DNA of 64,000 bases, taken from contig CP034983.1 of assembly GCA_004026145.2 (NCBI GenBank), positions 9,935,980 through 9,999,979 of the forward strand, written 5' to 3'. This document shows positions 54,519 to 64,000 of this stretch, piece after piece (within the stretch, counting starts at the first letter, position 1; each line of letters begins with the position of its first letter). The translations under genes and the position numbers were made by a program. Source of the DNA: Takifugu bimaculatus. Lineage: Eukaryota; Chordata; Actinopteri; Tetraodontiformes; Tetraodontidae. Under the pieces are notes generated by a model. That model saw only the letters and a list, made by a program, of their open reading frames with translations, was not told where the DNA came from and searched no databases.

Positions 54519-55219
54519 TATCTGAAGCCTGTGTATTGATCCTCAGCAGGCCTTTACCTCTGTAAGATCTTAACTTGTCCCATCTCAACATGTTCCATCT
54601 GCGTCCCGTCACCTGTGTTTTTCTGTGAAGGAGTCCAGGGGTCCACGGGCCCTTGGGCCCTCAGACTGGACCCTATACCATATGGTTGGTTATACTGTGT
54701 CACGAGGTCACAAGAAAGGAATGTGTTTACTTGACCATATATGAGGGTCTCTCGAACAAAGCACTTCACCATCTTCACCATCGGGACCACGAAACCTCCC
54801 TCGGACAGACTGATGCCTGACTGTTCTCTCCAATAAACATCTATGATAACCAAGACGGTGTCTACGAAGATTCCTTTCTCATCAGCACATCTCAACTATC
54901 ACCAGAAGAAATTTACCACGTGTGTGTGTGTGTGTGTGTGTGTGTGCATGTGTGTGTGTGTGCGTGTGTGTGTGTGTGTGTGTGTGAGAAACACTGACAT
55001 ACACACCACTCAAAGACTGACACACCCTCACAAACACCAGTGAAGCACGATGGAAACGTGTGCACGAGAGGGTTTCAGGCGTGCGCATTCCCCTGGAATC
55101 TGTGAGTGTTTCAGTTGTTTGAGGCGATGCTCCAGATATTCCATTTGTTTTCCAAAGTGGGAAACAGCGTCGCCTTCTGCAGCGTTTGTAACAGCGAGGC
55201 CACGTTCCTCCTTTTTCCC

Positions 55220-55266
55220 CTTCCTCTTCCCCCACGTGGAAGAGGAAGAGTTCCCCTTCCTCTTCC
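55220..55266. repeat. Three-arm inverted repeat CTTCCTCTTCC / GGAAGAGGAAG
   Basis: CTTCCTCTTCC at 55220-55230 and 55256-55266 flank a perfect complement GGAAGAGGAAG at 55238-55248, allowing two competing hairpins with loops of 7 bases each. Confidence 0.85.
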
Positions 55267-56424
55267 TCGTCCTCCACCGTGCTTGAAGCTGCAGGACGCA
55301 ACGTTTGTCCAGAAGTTCTTAGATTTGGACAAGAAACACGTTTGTGGCAGTCGCCGTCAATGGAACGCTGGGATATCGTTCCCAGGTCCGACTTCTGAGG
55401 CAAATGGAGCTTCTCACATGTTTGAGTGAGAGGGAATTCTGAATAATCCCCTGATGGGCTCGGCGCTCCCGCTGGTGACGAGGGCAGCTCCTAACGACGG
55501 GAATGCTGTTCCGGAGGGGCTATTGGCTGACAAGTGACTCCAACAAACGACTAATTTCACTAAATGTTACATTAAAAAGGAATCAGAAGGTTTTGTTGAG
55601 AACTCGTCTTCCGAGAGTCTTTAAATGTCACCTTTTAGAACCCAAGCAAATATTTAGCAGAGAAAAATCCAGGGGGGTGAACAGAAACGAGTTTTGGGTT
55701 TATTATGGGACCTTGGAAAGCCGGGCTGGTCGCAGCAGGTGGTGCTGGGACATTTTTATATACACTAAAGCGTGTGATTGAAATGATTTTCCCTTTCTCC
55801 AGGACTAATAAAATAGGTTTCCTCCTCCTGTTGGTGGAACATGTCGAGAGAGCCGGGTTTATGAGCTGTGTGATGGAACCCAGAGCATTCGCTCATCCTG
55901 ACGCCCTTCCATTGTTTTGCTCTGCCTCACCATTGTTTTCCTCTTCCAGTGATTTTCCCTTCCTTCATTACACCTCCAGCTTTTCGTTCTCCCTCTCCTG
56001 TGTGTCCAGGTCGAGGCTGGAATCAATATCCGGTAAGATTGAAGGATTCTATTTGTCAATTCTCCATTATTCATGACATACAGAGGCATTTCTATCAGGT
56101 CGAGAAACATAAACAGGGGCAGCAAGGAGAGGTAGCTAACAAGAACAGCCTTCGCGTAGCGGGTAGTGCAAACATTACGGTATTTTATAGTGACATTTAT
56201 TTAAAGTGACATGAGACATTGCAGCAGTGACATGGTTGGAGACAGTTCTTTACACGTGTCCATGAGAGGGACACGTGTAGGCCTTCAAGACTCCATATCA
56301 GGGTCCCCTCTGCCAGGGACAGAGTCCAGCATCCTTACAGCTTGGTTAACAACAAAGCAAATTTAACAGTCTGGTGGCTCGAGCCCAGACCTTTTCTCTG
56401 AGGGCAGCAAACTGAAGAGCTGGT

Positions 56425-56745
56425 GTAACTGGTGGGAGGAGCTGGGACTGGTGGGAGGAGCTGGGGGTTAGTGGGAGGAGCTGGGGACTGGTGGGAGGGG
56501 CTGGGGACTGGTGGGAGGGGCTGGGGACTGGTGGGGGGGAGCAGGGCATTGGTAAGAGGAGCTGGTGACTGGTGGGAGGAGCTGGGGGTTAGTGGGAGGA
56601 GCTGGTGACTGGTGGGAGGAGTTAGTGACTGGTGGGAGGAGCTTGTGACTGATGGGAGGAGTTAGTAACTGGTGGGAGGAGCTGGTGACTGGTGGGAGGA
56701 GTTAGTGACTGGTGGGAGGAGTTAGTGACTGGTGGGAGGTGGGAG
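56425..56745. repeat. 20-21-bp minisatellite (ACTGGTGGGAGGAGCTGGGG)
   Basis: About sixteen units with GTTAGTG and GCTGGTG variants. Confidence 0.95.
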
Positions 56746-57189
56746 GAAAATGAGGGATTCTCCTGAACTCCTGAAGTGTCCTATAGGTTGACTTTACTCT
56801 CCTGTATTGTCCTGAACTAGCCGCTTGATAAGCTAACGCTCAGAGTTGCTGCCCTGCCTTTACGCCCTGTTTCCAGACCCAGCACACACAGATTATTTAC
56901 AGATTATCTGCAGTCTTCCATGTTTAAGCCAACAGGCACATTCCCATTCCGGCATTTGCCCTAACAAACATCAGGTTTTTCCATGATACACGTCTTTACC
57001 TCGATGTAGTTGTCTGTGCTTCTTTCACATACATGTGTAATGAACAAACCGATCCATAATGACCTTAATGATCCACACACCATCGCAACACCTCACAGCT
57101 CATTAGTTTGATGAATACGATCGTTATCGTAATCAATGACCAGTAATGCACTCAGGTACAACCACCTGCTGACATCAGGGTGGGTTGGT

Positions 57190-57217
57190 TTTCATTCATC
57201 ACACCACCATCATCACC

Positions 57218-57248
<31 letters not shown>

Positions 57249-58890
57249 CCACCATCATCATCATCATCATCACCACCATCATCCATCAACCATCATCCAT
57301 CATCACCATCACATCACCCATCATGCATCATCACCACCACCATCATCATCAGCATCATCATCATCAAACCATCACCATCATCAGCAGCCAGCAGCACCAC
57401 CACCAGCACCAGCACCAGCAGCAGCACCACCACCAGCACCACCAGCACCAGCAGCAGCAGCACCACCAGCACCAGCAGCAGCAGCACCACCACCAGCAGC
57501 ACCACCACCAGCAGCAGCAGCAGCAGCACACCAGCACCAGCAGCAGCACCACCACCACCACCAGCAGCACCACAAGCAGCAGCGCAGCAGCACCAGCAGC
57601 AGCAGCACCACACCAGCACCAGCAGCAGCAGCACCAGCAGCACCACCAGCACAGCAGAAGCAGCACCACCAGCAGCACAAGCAGCAGCACCACCAGCAGC
57701 AGCAGCAGCAGCACCAGCAGCAGGAGCACCAACACCAGCAGCACCAGCACCAGCAGCACCACCAGCACCGCAGCACCACCAGAAGCACCAGCAGCAGCAG
57801 CACACCAGCAGCAGCAGCAGCAGCACCACCACCACCAGCACCAGCAGCAGCACCAGCAGCACCAGCAGCAGCACCACCAACCAGCAGCAGCATAAGAAAC
57901 AGCAGCACCACCAGCACCAGCAGCAGCAGCACACCACAGCACAGCAGAAGCAGCACCACCAGCAGCAACCAGAAGCGAGCACAAGCCACCAGCACCAGCA
58001 CCACCAGCACCAGCAGCAGCAGCAGCACCACCACCAGCACCAGCCAGCAGCACCACCACCAGCAGCAGCAGCAGCACCAGCAGCGGCACCAGCAGCAGCA
58101 GCACCACCACCACCAGCAGCAGCAGCACCACCACCACCACCAGCAGCACCACAGCAGCACCACAGCGCACCACCACCAGCAGCAGCACCACCACCAGCAG
58201 CAGCACCAGCAGCAGCAGCACCACCACCAGCAGCAGCAGCAGCACCGCAGCGGCACCAGCAGCAGCAGCAGCACCACCACCACCAGCAGCAGCAGCACCA
58301 CCACCAGCAGCCAGCACCACCGGCAGCAGCAGCAGCAGCAGCACCAGCACCACAGCAGCAGCACCAGCCCACCACACCACCAGCAGCAGCAGCACCACCA
58401 GCAGCAGCAGCACCAGCACCACAGCACCACCACCACCAGCAGCAGCAGCACCAGCAGCAGCACCAGCAGCACCAGCACCAGCAGCACCACGGCAGCAGCA
58501 GCACCAGCAGCAGCAGCAGCCCACCCAGCAGCAGCAGCAGCACCACCACCAGGCAGCAGCAGCACCAGCAGCAGCACCAGCCAGCACCAGCAGCACCAGC
58601 ACCAGCAGCACCAGCAGCAGAAGCATCAGCAGCATACACCACCACCACCAGCATCATCACCACCACCATATCAACATCACCACCCAGATCAGCACCACCC
58701 AATCAATCAGCATCACCATCACCACCATCATCATCACCATCACCACCATCACCATCACCACCATCATCATCATCACCACCATGACCATCATCACCATCAC
58801 CACCACCACCATCATCATCATCATCAGCACCACCATCAACCACCACCACATCACATCATCACCAGCAGCAGCATCATCATCAGATCATCA

Positions 58891-58927
<37 letters not shown>

Positions 58928-59003
58928 CCACCATCATCATCATCATCACCACCATCATCATCATCACCACCACCATCATCTTCATCATCATCATCATCGC
59001 CTC
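57190..59003. repeat. CAN-triplet compound repeat (CAT/CAC, then CAG/CAC, then CAT/CAC)
   Basis: About 1.8 kb in strict 3-base phase apart from a few slips. Outer blocks are CAT and CAC (57195-57375 and 58640-59003), and the core (57380-58635) is CAG, CAC and ACCAGC. Pure CAG runs are short, up to about six or seven. The lack of stops gives long false frames on both strands. Confidence 0.97.
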
Positions 59004-59865
59004 TAAATGAGACCAAATGTGACCTTTTGTCTGAAATCAGCGTTTGATTCAGCTGGAATGAAACGACGCCAACTTTCTATAATTCTATAATTCTATTATA
59101 TTCTGACTTCCTTAGAGGTTTGGAGGGTGTGATTCCCGTTAGTGTCCCAGTAACACGCTGTCCTCTCTCATCCATCCTATGGTGAAGACCTTCTGAAACC
59201 TTTGGACATTTTCCCTCACTGAAGATAGCTCCTTTCCATTATTCAGAAAGAGTTTGGACTTTTTCCCTCTTCCAAACAAATAGTTTCTTGGGATTGTTGC
59301 TGTGCAGGATTGAATTTCAGAGGGGGAAAATTCAGACATGTTATGTGGTGGAAGAGTGTAAGTCTATCGCTGGTGTGACCGCTCATGACGGCACACGTCT
59401 CCATGTATTTAAACACCACACTCACACAAATATTGCAAAACCCTGTCTATGTTTGTCCTCCAGGATGAGGAATCACCAGCAGCATCTCCATGATGTGGAG
59501 CTCCATGAGAGCGCGTGAATTTCTCGGAACGTCTCCGTTTCATTTCTATTCTGGTGACTGTAGAGCCGCTGAGGCCAGGCCGGGTTGAGCACGTGTGACA
59601 GCAGCAAGACACAATAGTGTGTTAAAGTTGTGTGTTTATGGTGTTCTGGAGAGAGAGAGAGAGAGATGAGGCTGGAGACGTAGAGCCCCTCAATTAGCTC
59701 TTGGATGAGGAGAAATCGTAAGAGAGAGCGAGAGACGAGGAAGGAGGGAGGAAAAATCGTACGTTTTCCGTACGACAGCCTCACACAGTTCATGCTAACT
59801 GAAACGCAACACAATACACGTTAAATAATTAAAAAGAACCTCTATGGTTGGTTGGACAGGGGTAT
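59004..59865 (-). other. kcnh2 intron, unique sequence
   Basis: No gene or RNA recognised. A short (GA)n tract lies at about 59650-59665. Confidence 0.5.
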
Positions 59866-59873
59866 AGTAGTCG

Positions 59874-59926
<53 letters not shown>

Positions 59927-60135
59927 GTCTATGTGTTTGGGTCTGCGTGTTCTTGTATTACTAAATTTGTGAGGACAATGTGTGTGTGTGTGGGTCTGTG
60001 TGTGTGTCTATGTGTGTGGGTCTGTGTGTGTGTGTGTCGGTCTGTGTGTGTGTGTCTGTGTTTGTGTGTGTGGCTCTGTGTGTGTGTGTGTGGGTCTGTG
60101 TGTGTGTGGGTCTCTGTGTGTGTGTGTCTATGTGT
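59874..60135. repeat. (GT)n tracts with a G18-type run
   Basis: A (GT)n tract passes into about 18 consecutive G (59910-59927), followed after 40 bases by interrupted GTGTGTCT repeats. Confidence 0.95.
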
Positions 60136-60349
60136 AAACAGTTATTGCAGTTGAATATTTATCATACTCGTTACAATATTGCAGTTATTATAACGAGCTG
60201 ATCAGACCGACACTGTCCCTGGATGATCGGAGGCACTTTGATGTAACCCTTTGATGTTTTGCTGTCTTGGTTTCAGCCTCTGCTCTCAAAACCACATCAG
60301 CCTCAGTTTCAACATGGCCCCACCATTGTTGTGCACACGTAGGATACGT

Positions 60350-60715
60350 GCACGTACATCCATGTTTACCCCCCCACCCCCCTCCCTTACTGGCTCTGTG
60401 CTCATGAACACTTTGCAAGGATACGTGCACGCCATGTTTACCCCCCCACCCCCCTCCCTTACTGGCTCTGTGCTCATGAACACTTTGCAAGGATACGTGC
60501 ACGCCATGTTTACCCCCCCACCCCCCTCCCTTACTGGCTCTGTGCTCATGAACACTTTGCAAGGATACGTGCACGCCATGTTTACCCCCCCACCCCCCTC
60601 CCTTACTGGCTCTGTGCTCATGAACGCTTTGCAAGGATACGTGCACGTACATCCATGTTTACCCCCCCACCCCCCTCCCTTACTGGCTCTGTGCTCATGA
60701 ACACTTTGCAGGATC
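60350..60715. repeat. 72-bp tandem repeat, five copies, each with a G-quadruplex motif
   Basis: The unit contains a C7-A-C6-T-C3 stretch, GGCTCTGTGCTCATGAAC and AAGGATACGTGCACG. Copies are nearly identical; the first and last carry an extra TACATC. Confidence 0.97.
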
Positions 60716-62754
60716 GGCTGCTGTGGTCACGCTCATTTTGATTGGAGTCAAAGCTCTTAAAGAACAGTTTCAAATCTGCGAACGCAAAACTTCTGTTGAA
60801 TGTTTTATAGTTAACTACCGTTAGCATATTTTATAGTTACGTAGCATTAGCTTGAAGAGCTACCCTGACATTTCCCTTTTTGCTGTCTTAACTATAGATC
60901 CAGGTGCCTAATCAGCCCGGTACCAACACAAATAATGGAAACAGGAATAAACTCAAAAGTGAGAAGCTTCTTCTTGCCCGTGTGTCCTTGTGATGGACAG
61001 ACTGGACACAACTGTTGTTCTTTTGTTTCTTCATGTGGTCACAAACTATCGGTGATGACTGTCGACCAACCTACAAAACAATCCCATGATTCTAACGTTT
61101 GGAGACATCCTTCATTGGGAGTCGTTTTGTGCCAGGAAAGTTGTTTTTTTTATGCTCATGATGAAACGATGCATGCTAACTGTGGTCCTGTAGGACCTTT
61201 AGGGTCATACAGTGACTCGCCTCGCCATCCCAGAATAAGGTTGATAATGTTGCTTCCTGTTTCAAAATAGCAATTTGAGTGTGGTTTCTGCTGGATGAGT
61301 CGACCGGTCCCTCAGCAGATGTGCACCCACCATGTGCACCAGCGCTAGCTAATTGAGCATTCTGTGTGTCAGCCTTCTTTGCTATAAGCTAGCCAGCATG
61401 GCCAGCGTGGGGCTGGCGTGATGAAGGCCTTGGTTGGCACCTGTCAGTCAGTGGACAGTCAAGTGCAGCCCCCCCATTAGCCTGGCTGACAGCCCTGCAC
61501 TGAGGGCATTACTGACGTGCCGCTTCAGCAGCTTGATGCTACCCAGCCTGCTTCCCTTCAGGCCCTCACCTCATATATGGACACATCCAGGAGCCACTCA
61601 CCTCGGAGGTTCAGGCCAGGGCAGAACATCATCCTGACAAGCTGTGTCCATCACCACCCCGGCCCCTCCTGCCCGTCCCATGACCTCGTTCATAATGGCT
61701 GTTCATTTAGAGCTATTTAATCATCGATGGTTAATACTAAACCATCCAAAGATCTTTCAAAAGCTTCTTTTCTCCTGCTGTTTCAGCATTACTGACTTCA
61801 CTCGGCGACCTTTAAAATAAAGTAAAATTTCCTACTGGATGTTATAGACGCTCCGATCCTGATAAAACACCGAAGTTCCTTTTTTAACTACACAAAGCCA
61901 CAACAACCACTCTCCAAACACACAGTTCTCAGATTTGTAATAATATTAAAGAGATCCTTGATCTTTAGTTTGACGACGTATAAATGAGGCCAAAACTGAA
62001 GGTTTTCCAAGGTGGATGAACCTTTTCCCAACTATTCTGGTCAGGAATTCTTTGCTCCTGAGTCCAGATCAATATTCCACTCCTCAAAATTCATGACTTT
62101 GCTCAAGAAAGGGCGAAACCTTTAATCAATGCAGGTTGGTGACCTCTGACATTGATCAGGCTGCCAACCATCTACGATGATCTTAACGAGTTCTGATTAC
62201 AGGAAAATGGAAAACTGAGGAATTCATTCAAAGCACAACAAGAGAGCGGAAACCGAACTGATCTGGTTTCCCTCCGTCTGTGAGGTGCTAAAAAGGTTCT
62301 GCTGGACGTTATTATGCAGCCTCGACAGTGGAAATGTGGAGATCTACTCTGATCTACTCTGATCTACTCTGACTTCTGTGTATAAGTTCCATGACAGTAA
62401 ATGATGTGTTGCTTCTTTACAGGACTCATGCTAATTACATGCTAATGTATGTCCAGCTGGATAATGAGCCCATCTCACCGGAAATGTTCCTTCCTATCAT
62501 CACTTTTATTGTTCTGATTGATTCATCTTGATGATCAAGTGTGACACTTTGCTTTAAAAATGTTTAGAAACCTGACAGGACGGGATGAAGGAGATCAACG
62601 AGGCTGGAACGGATCCGTCCCACGACGGCGCTGGGATGTGAACAGAACCCAAAGTTGGAGACGGGACCAGTTTTGAAAATAACCAGGATTTAAAATATGG
62701 TTTCGTAACAAAAATGATGTTTAGGTGGATGAATCAATGTCTTCTATAATTTGC

Positions 62755-62755
<1 letters not shown>
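60716..62755 (-). other. kcnh2 intron, unique sequence
   Basis: No gene or RNA recognised. A three-unit GATCTACTCT repeat lies at 62341-62370. Confidence 0.5.

Positions 62756-62756
<1 letters not shown>

Positions 62757-62814
<58 letters not shown>
62757..62814. repeat. (CA)n microsatellite
   Basis: About 29 nearly perfect CA units. Confidence 0.97.
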
Positions 62815-62816
<2 letters not shown>

Positions 62817-62840
62817 CCCTGTGAGGCCTAATTGTTCCAC

Positions 62841-63350
62841 ACCCTCCTTCCCTCTCTCGCTCTCCTTCCTTCCCTCTCCACCTCCTTCCTTCCCTCTCTC
62901 GCTCTCCTTCCTTCCCTCTCCACCTCCTTCCTTCCCTCTCTCCACCTCCTTCCTTCCCTCTCCACCTCCTTCCTTCCCTCTCCACCTCCTTCCTTCCCTC
63001 TCTTGCTCTCCTTCCTTCCCTCTCCACCTACTTCCTCCTCTCTCCACATAATCCCTTCTTCCCTATCCACCTCCTTCCTTCCCTCCTTTGCTCTGCCTTC
63101 CTTCCCTCGTCCACCTCCTTCCTTTCCCCTCCACCTTCCTTCCTTCCCTCTCTTTGCTCTCCTTCCCTGCCCTCTCCCCTACTTTCCTTTCCCTCTTCTC
63201 GCTCTCCTTCCTTCCCTCTCTCGCTCTTCTTCCTTCCCTCTCCACCTCCTTCCTTCCCTCTCCACCCAACTCCTTCCTTCCCTCTCCACCTACTTCCTTC
63301 CCTCTCTATCTCTCCTTCCTTCCCTCTCCACCTCCTTCCTTCCCTCTCTA
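62841..63350. repeat. Polypyrimidine minisatellite (CTCCTTCCTTCCCTCTCCAC)
   Basis: About 500 bases of units of roughly 19 to 27 bases with CTCTCGCT and CTTTGCTCT variants. Purine-rich in the gene's orientation. Confidence 0.95.
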
Positions 63351-63371
63351 TAGGGTTAGGGTTAGGGTTAG

Positions 63372-63650
63372 AGCAACAGTTGCATTAAACGAGCAACAGT
63401 TGCATTAAACGAGCAGCAGTTGCATTAAACGAGCAACAGTTGCATTAAACGAGCAGCAGTTGCATTAAACGAGCAGCAGTTGCATTAAACGAGCAACAGT
63501 TGCATAAAACGAGCAACAGTTGCATTAAACGAGCAACAGTTGCATTAAACGAGCAACAGTTGCATTAAACGAGCAGCAGTTGCATTAAACGAGCAGCAGT
63601 TGCATTAAACGAGCAACAGTTGCATTAAACGAGCAGCAGTTGCATTAAAC
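63372..63650. repeat. 20-bp minisatellite (GAGCARCAGTTGCATTAAAC)
   Basis: Fourteen nearly identical units, differing mainly at one A/G position. It is flanked on both sides by TTAGGG-type repeats. Confidence 0.97.
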
Positions 63651-63676
63651 GGGCCATAATGCGATGATAGCATTAT

Positions 63677-63830
63677 GGTTAGGGTTAGGTTAGGGTTAGT
63701 GGTTAGAGGTTAGGGTTAGTGGTTAGTGGTTAGGGTTAGAGGTTAGGGTTAGTGGTTAGTGGTTAGGGTTAGTGGTTAGAGGTTAGGGTTAGTGGTTAGA
63801 GGTTAGGGTTAGTGGTTAGGGTTAGTGCTG
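63677..63830. repeat. Degenerate telomere-like minisatellite (TTAGGGTTAGTGGTTAGAGG)
   Basis: About eight units mixing TTAGGG, TTAGTGG and TTAGAGG. A separate three-unit TTAGGG block lies at 63353-63371. Confidence 0.9.
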
Positions 63831-64000
63831 TGGTTCTGTCTCAACAGGACTCTGCCGTAGAGCTAATGCAGCTATTGTGTGTCCGGTTGCATTTCAACAT
63901 CAAAATATAAAGTTTGGGTTGTTTTTGGCTGATTATCCGAAGCCCTCTGACTAAATTCTTCACACATGGATACTGGAGGAGCTTCTACCTGCTAATGTTG

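Larger units (their letters stand above)
52773..57180 (-). other. kcnh2 intron inside the PAS domain, left part
   Basis: The preceding PAS exon is not found here, so this is intron. It holds CA/GT tracts at 53414-53465, 53666-53718, 53797-53823, 54470-54517 and 54919-54985. A minus frame of 113 codons (54554-54895) lacks recognised similarity. Confidence 0.55.

Noticed and set aside
54554..54895. 113-codon minus frame starting MRCADEKGIFVDT
   Set aside because: It is non-repetitive and fairly long, but has no recognised domain, no clear splice partners, and lies in a kcnh2 intron.
57136..59010. 624-codon His/Gln-rich open frame and long frames on both strands
   Set aside because: It is a product of the CAN-triplet repeat inside a kcnh2 intron. 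No splice or start context supports translation.
52773..64000. Search for the upstream PAS exons
   Set aside because: No frame on the minus strand contains the conserved first half of the ERG PAS domain or its N-terminal cap. They are taken to lie beyond the window.

Overview
The window looks like nuclear DNA of a ray-finned (teleost) fish. The evidence is a vertebrate-type intron-exon gene, Tc1/mariner, pogo-like, Tx1/L1-like and restriction-endonuclease-type LINE relics of kinds common in fish, and a very high load of micro- and minisatellites. There are no prokaryotic genes, tRNAs, rRNAs or CRISPR arrays.

The only gene I can identify with confidence lies on the minus strand, from 52772 down to 11564. 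It is an ERG-type voltage-gated potassium channel, most likely kcnh2 (ERG1). I reconstructed 20 consecutive coding exons from GT/AG junctions, reading-frame phase and protein similarity: the second half of the PAS domain, the PAS-to-S1 linker, S1-S6 with an SVGFG selectivity filter, the C-linker, the cyclic-nucleotide-binding-homology domain and the C-terminal tail ending at a TAA codon. The exons for the PAS cap and the first half of PAS are not seen and should lie beyond the right edge. A separate exon at 33342-33446 encodes a short basic N-terminus ending RVRRAVRISSIVAQE. This matches the alternative ERG1b first exon and joins in phase to the S1 exon, so the gene has both a long (1a) and a short (1b) form. 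All junctions are clean except one: the exon at 15002-15100 cannot be joined in frame to the exon at 13859-14010 across a (GGAT)n-filled intron.

Layout. 1-11.1 kb: the 3' flank, with telomere-like repeats, a CpG-rich promoter-like stretch (about 1.1-2.2 kb), long AT-rich sequence with a Tc1/mariner transposase remnant and a SINE-like repeat. 11.5-23.6 kb: the compact 3' half of kcnh2. 23.6-51.5 kb: one large intron holding the 1b exon, at least ten minisatellite blocks, a Tx1-like LINE relic and a pogo-like transposon. 51.5-52.8 kb: four N-terminal coding exons. 52.8-64 kb: the next intron, rich in CA/GT tracts, a 1.8-kb CAN-triplet array, G-quadruplex-prone 72-bp repeats and a 20-bp array.

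Points of most interest: (1) the ERG1b exon, whose donor runs straight into a (TG)n tract; (2) two introns made almost wholly of the same tetranucleotide in opposite orientation, which could pair in the pre-mRNA around the pore and cyclic-nucleotide-binding exons; (3) a pogo transposase interrupted by about 21 tandem copies of a unit that fuses a piece of its own coding sequence to TTAGGG repeats; (4) many interstitial telomere-like blocks, several with head-to-head TTAGGG/CCCTAA junctions; (5) a 105-bp stop-free intron in the pore turret. Most long open frames in the window are by-products of stop-free satellites and are not annotated as genes.
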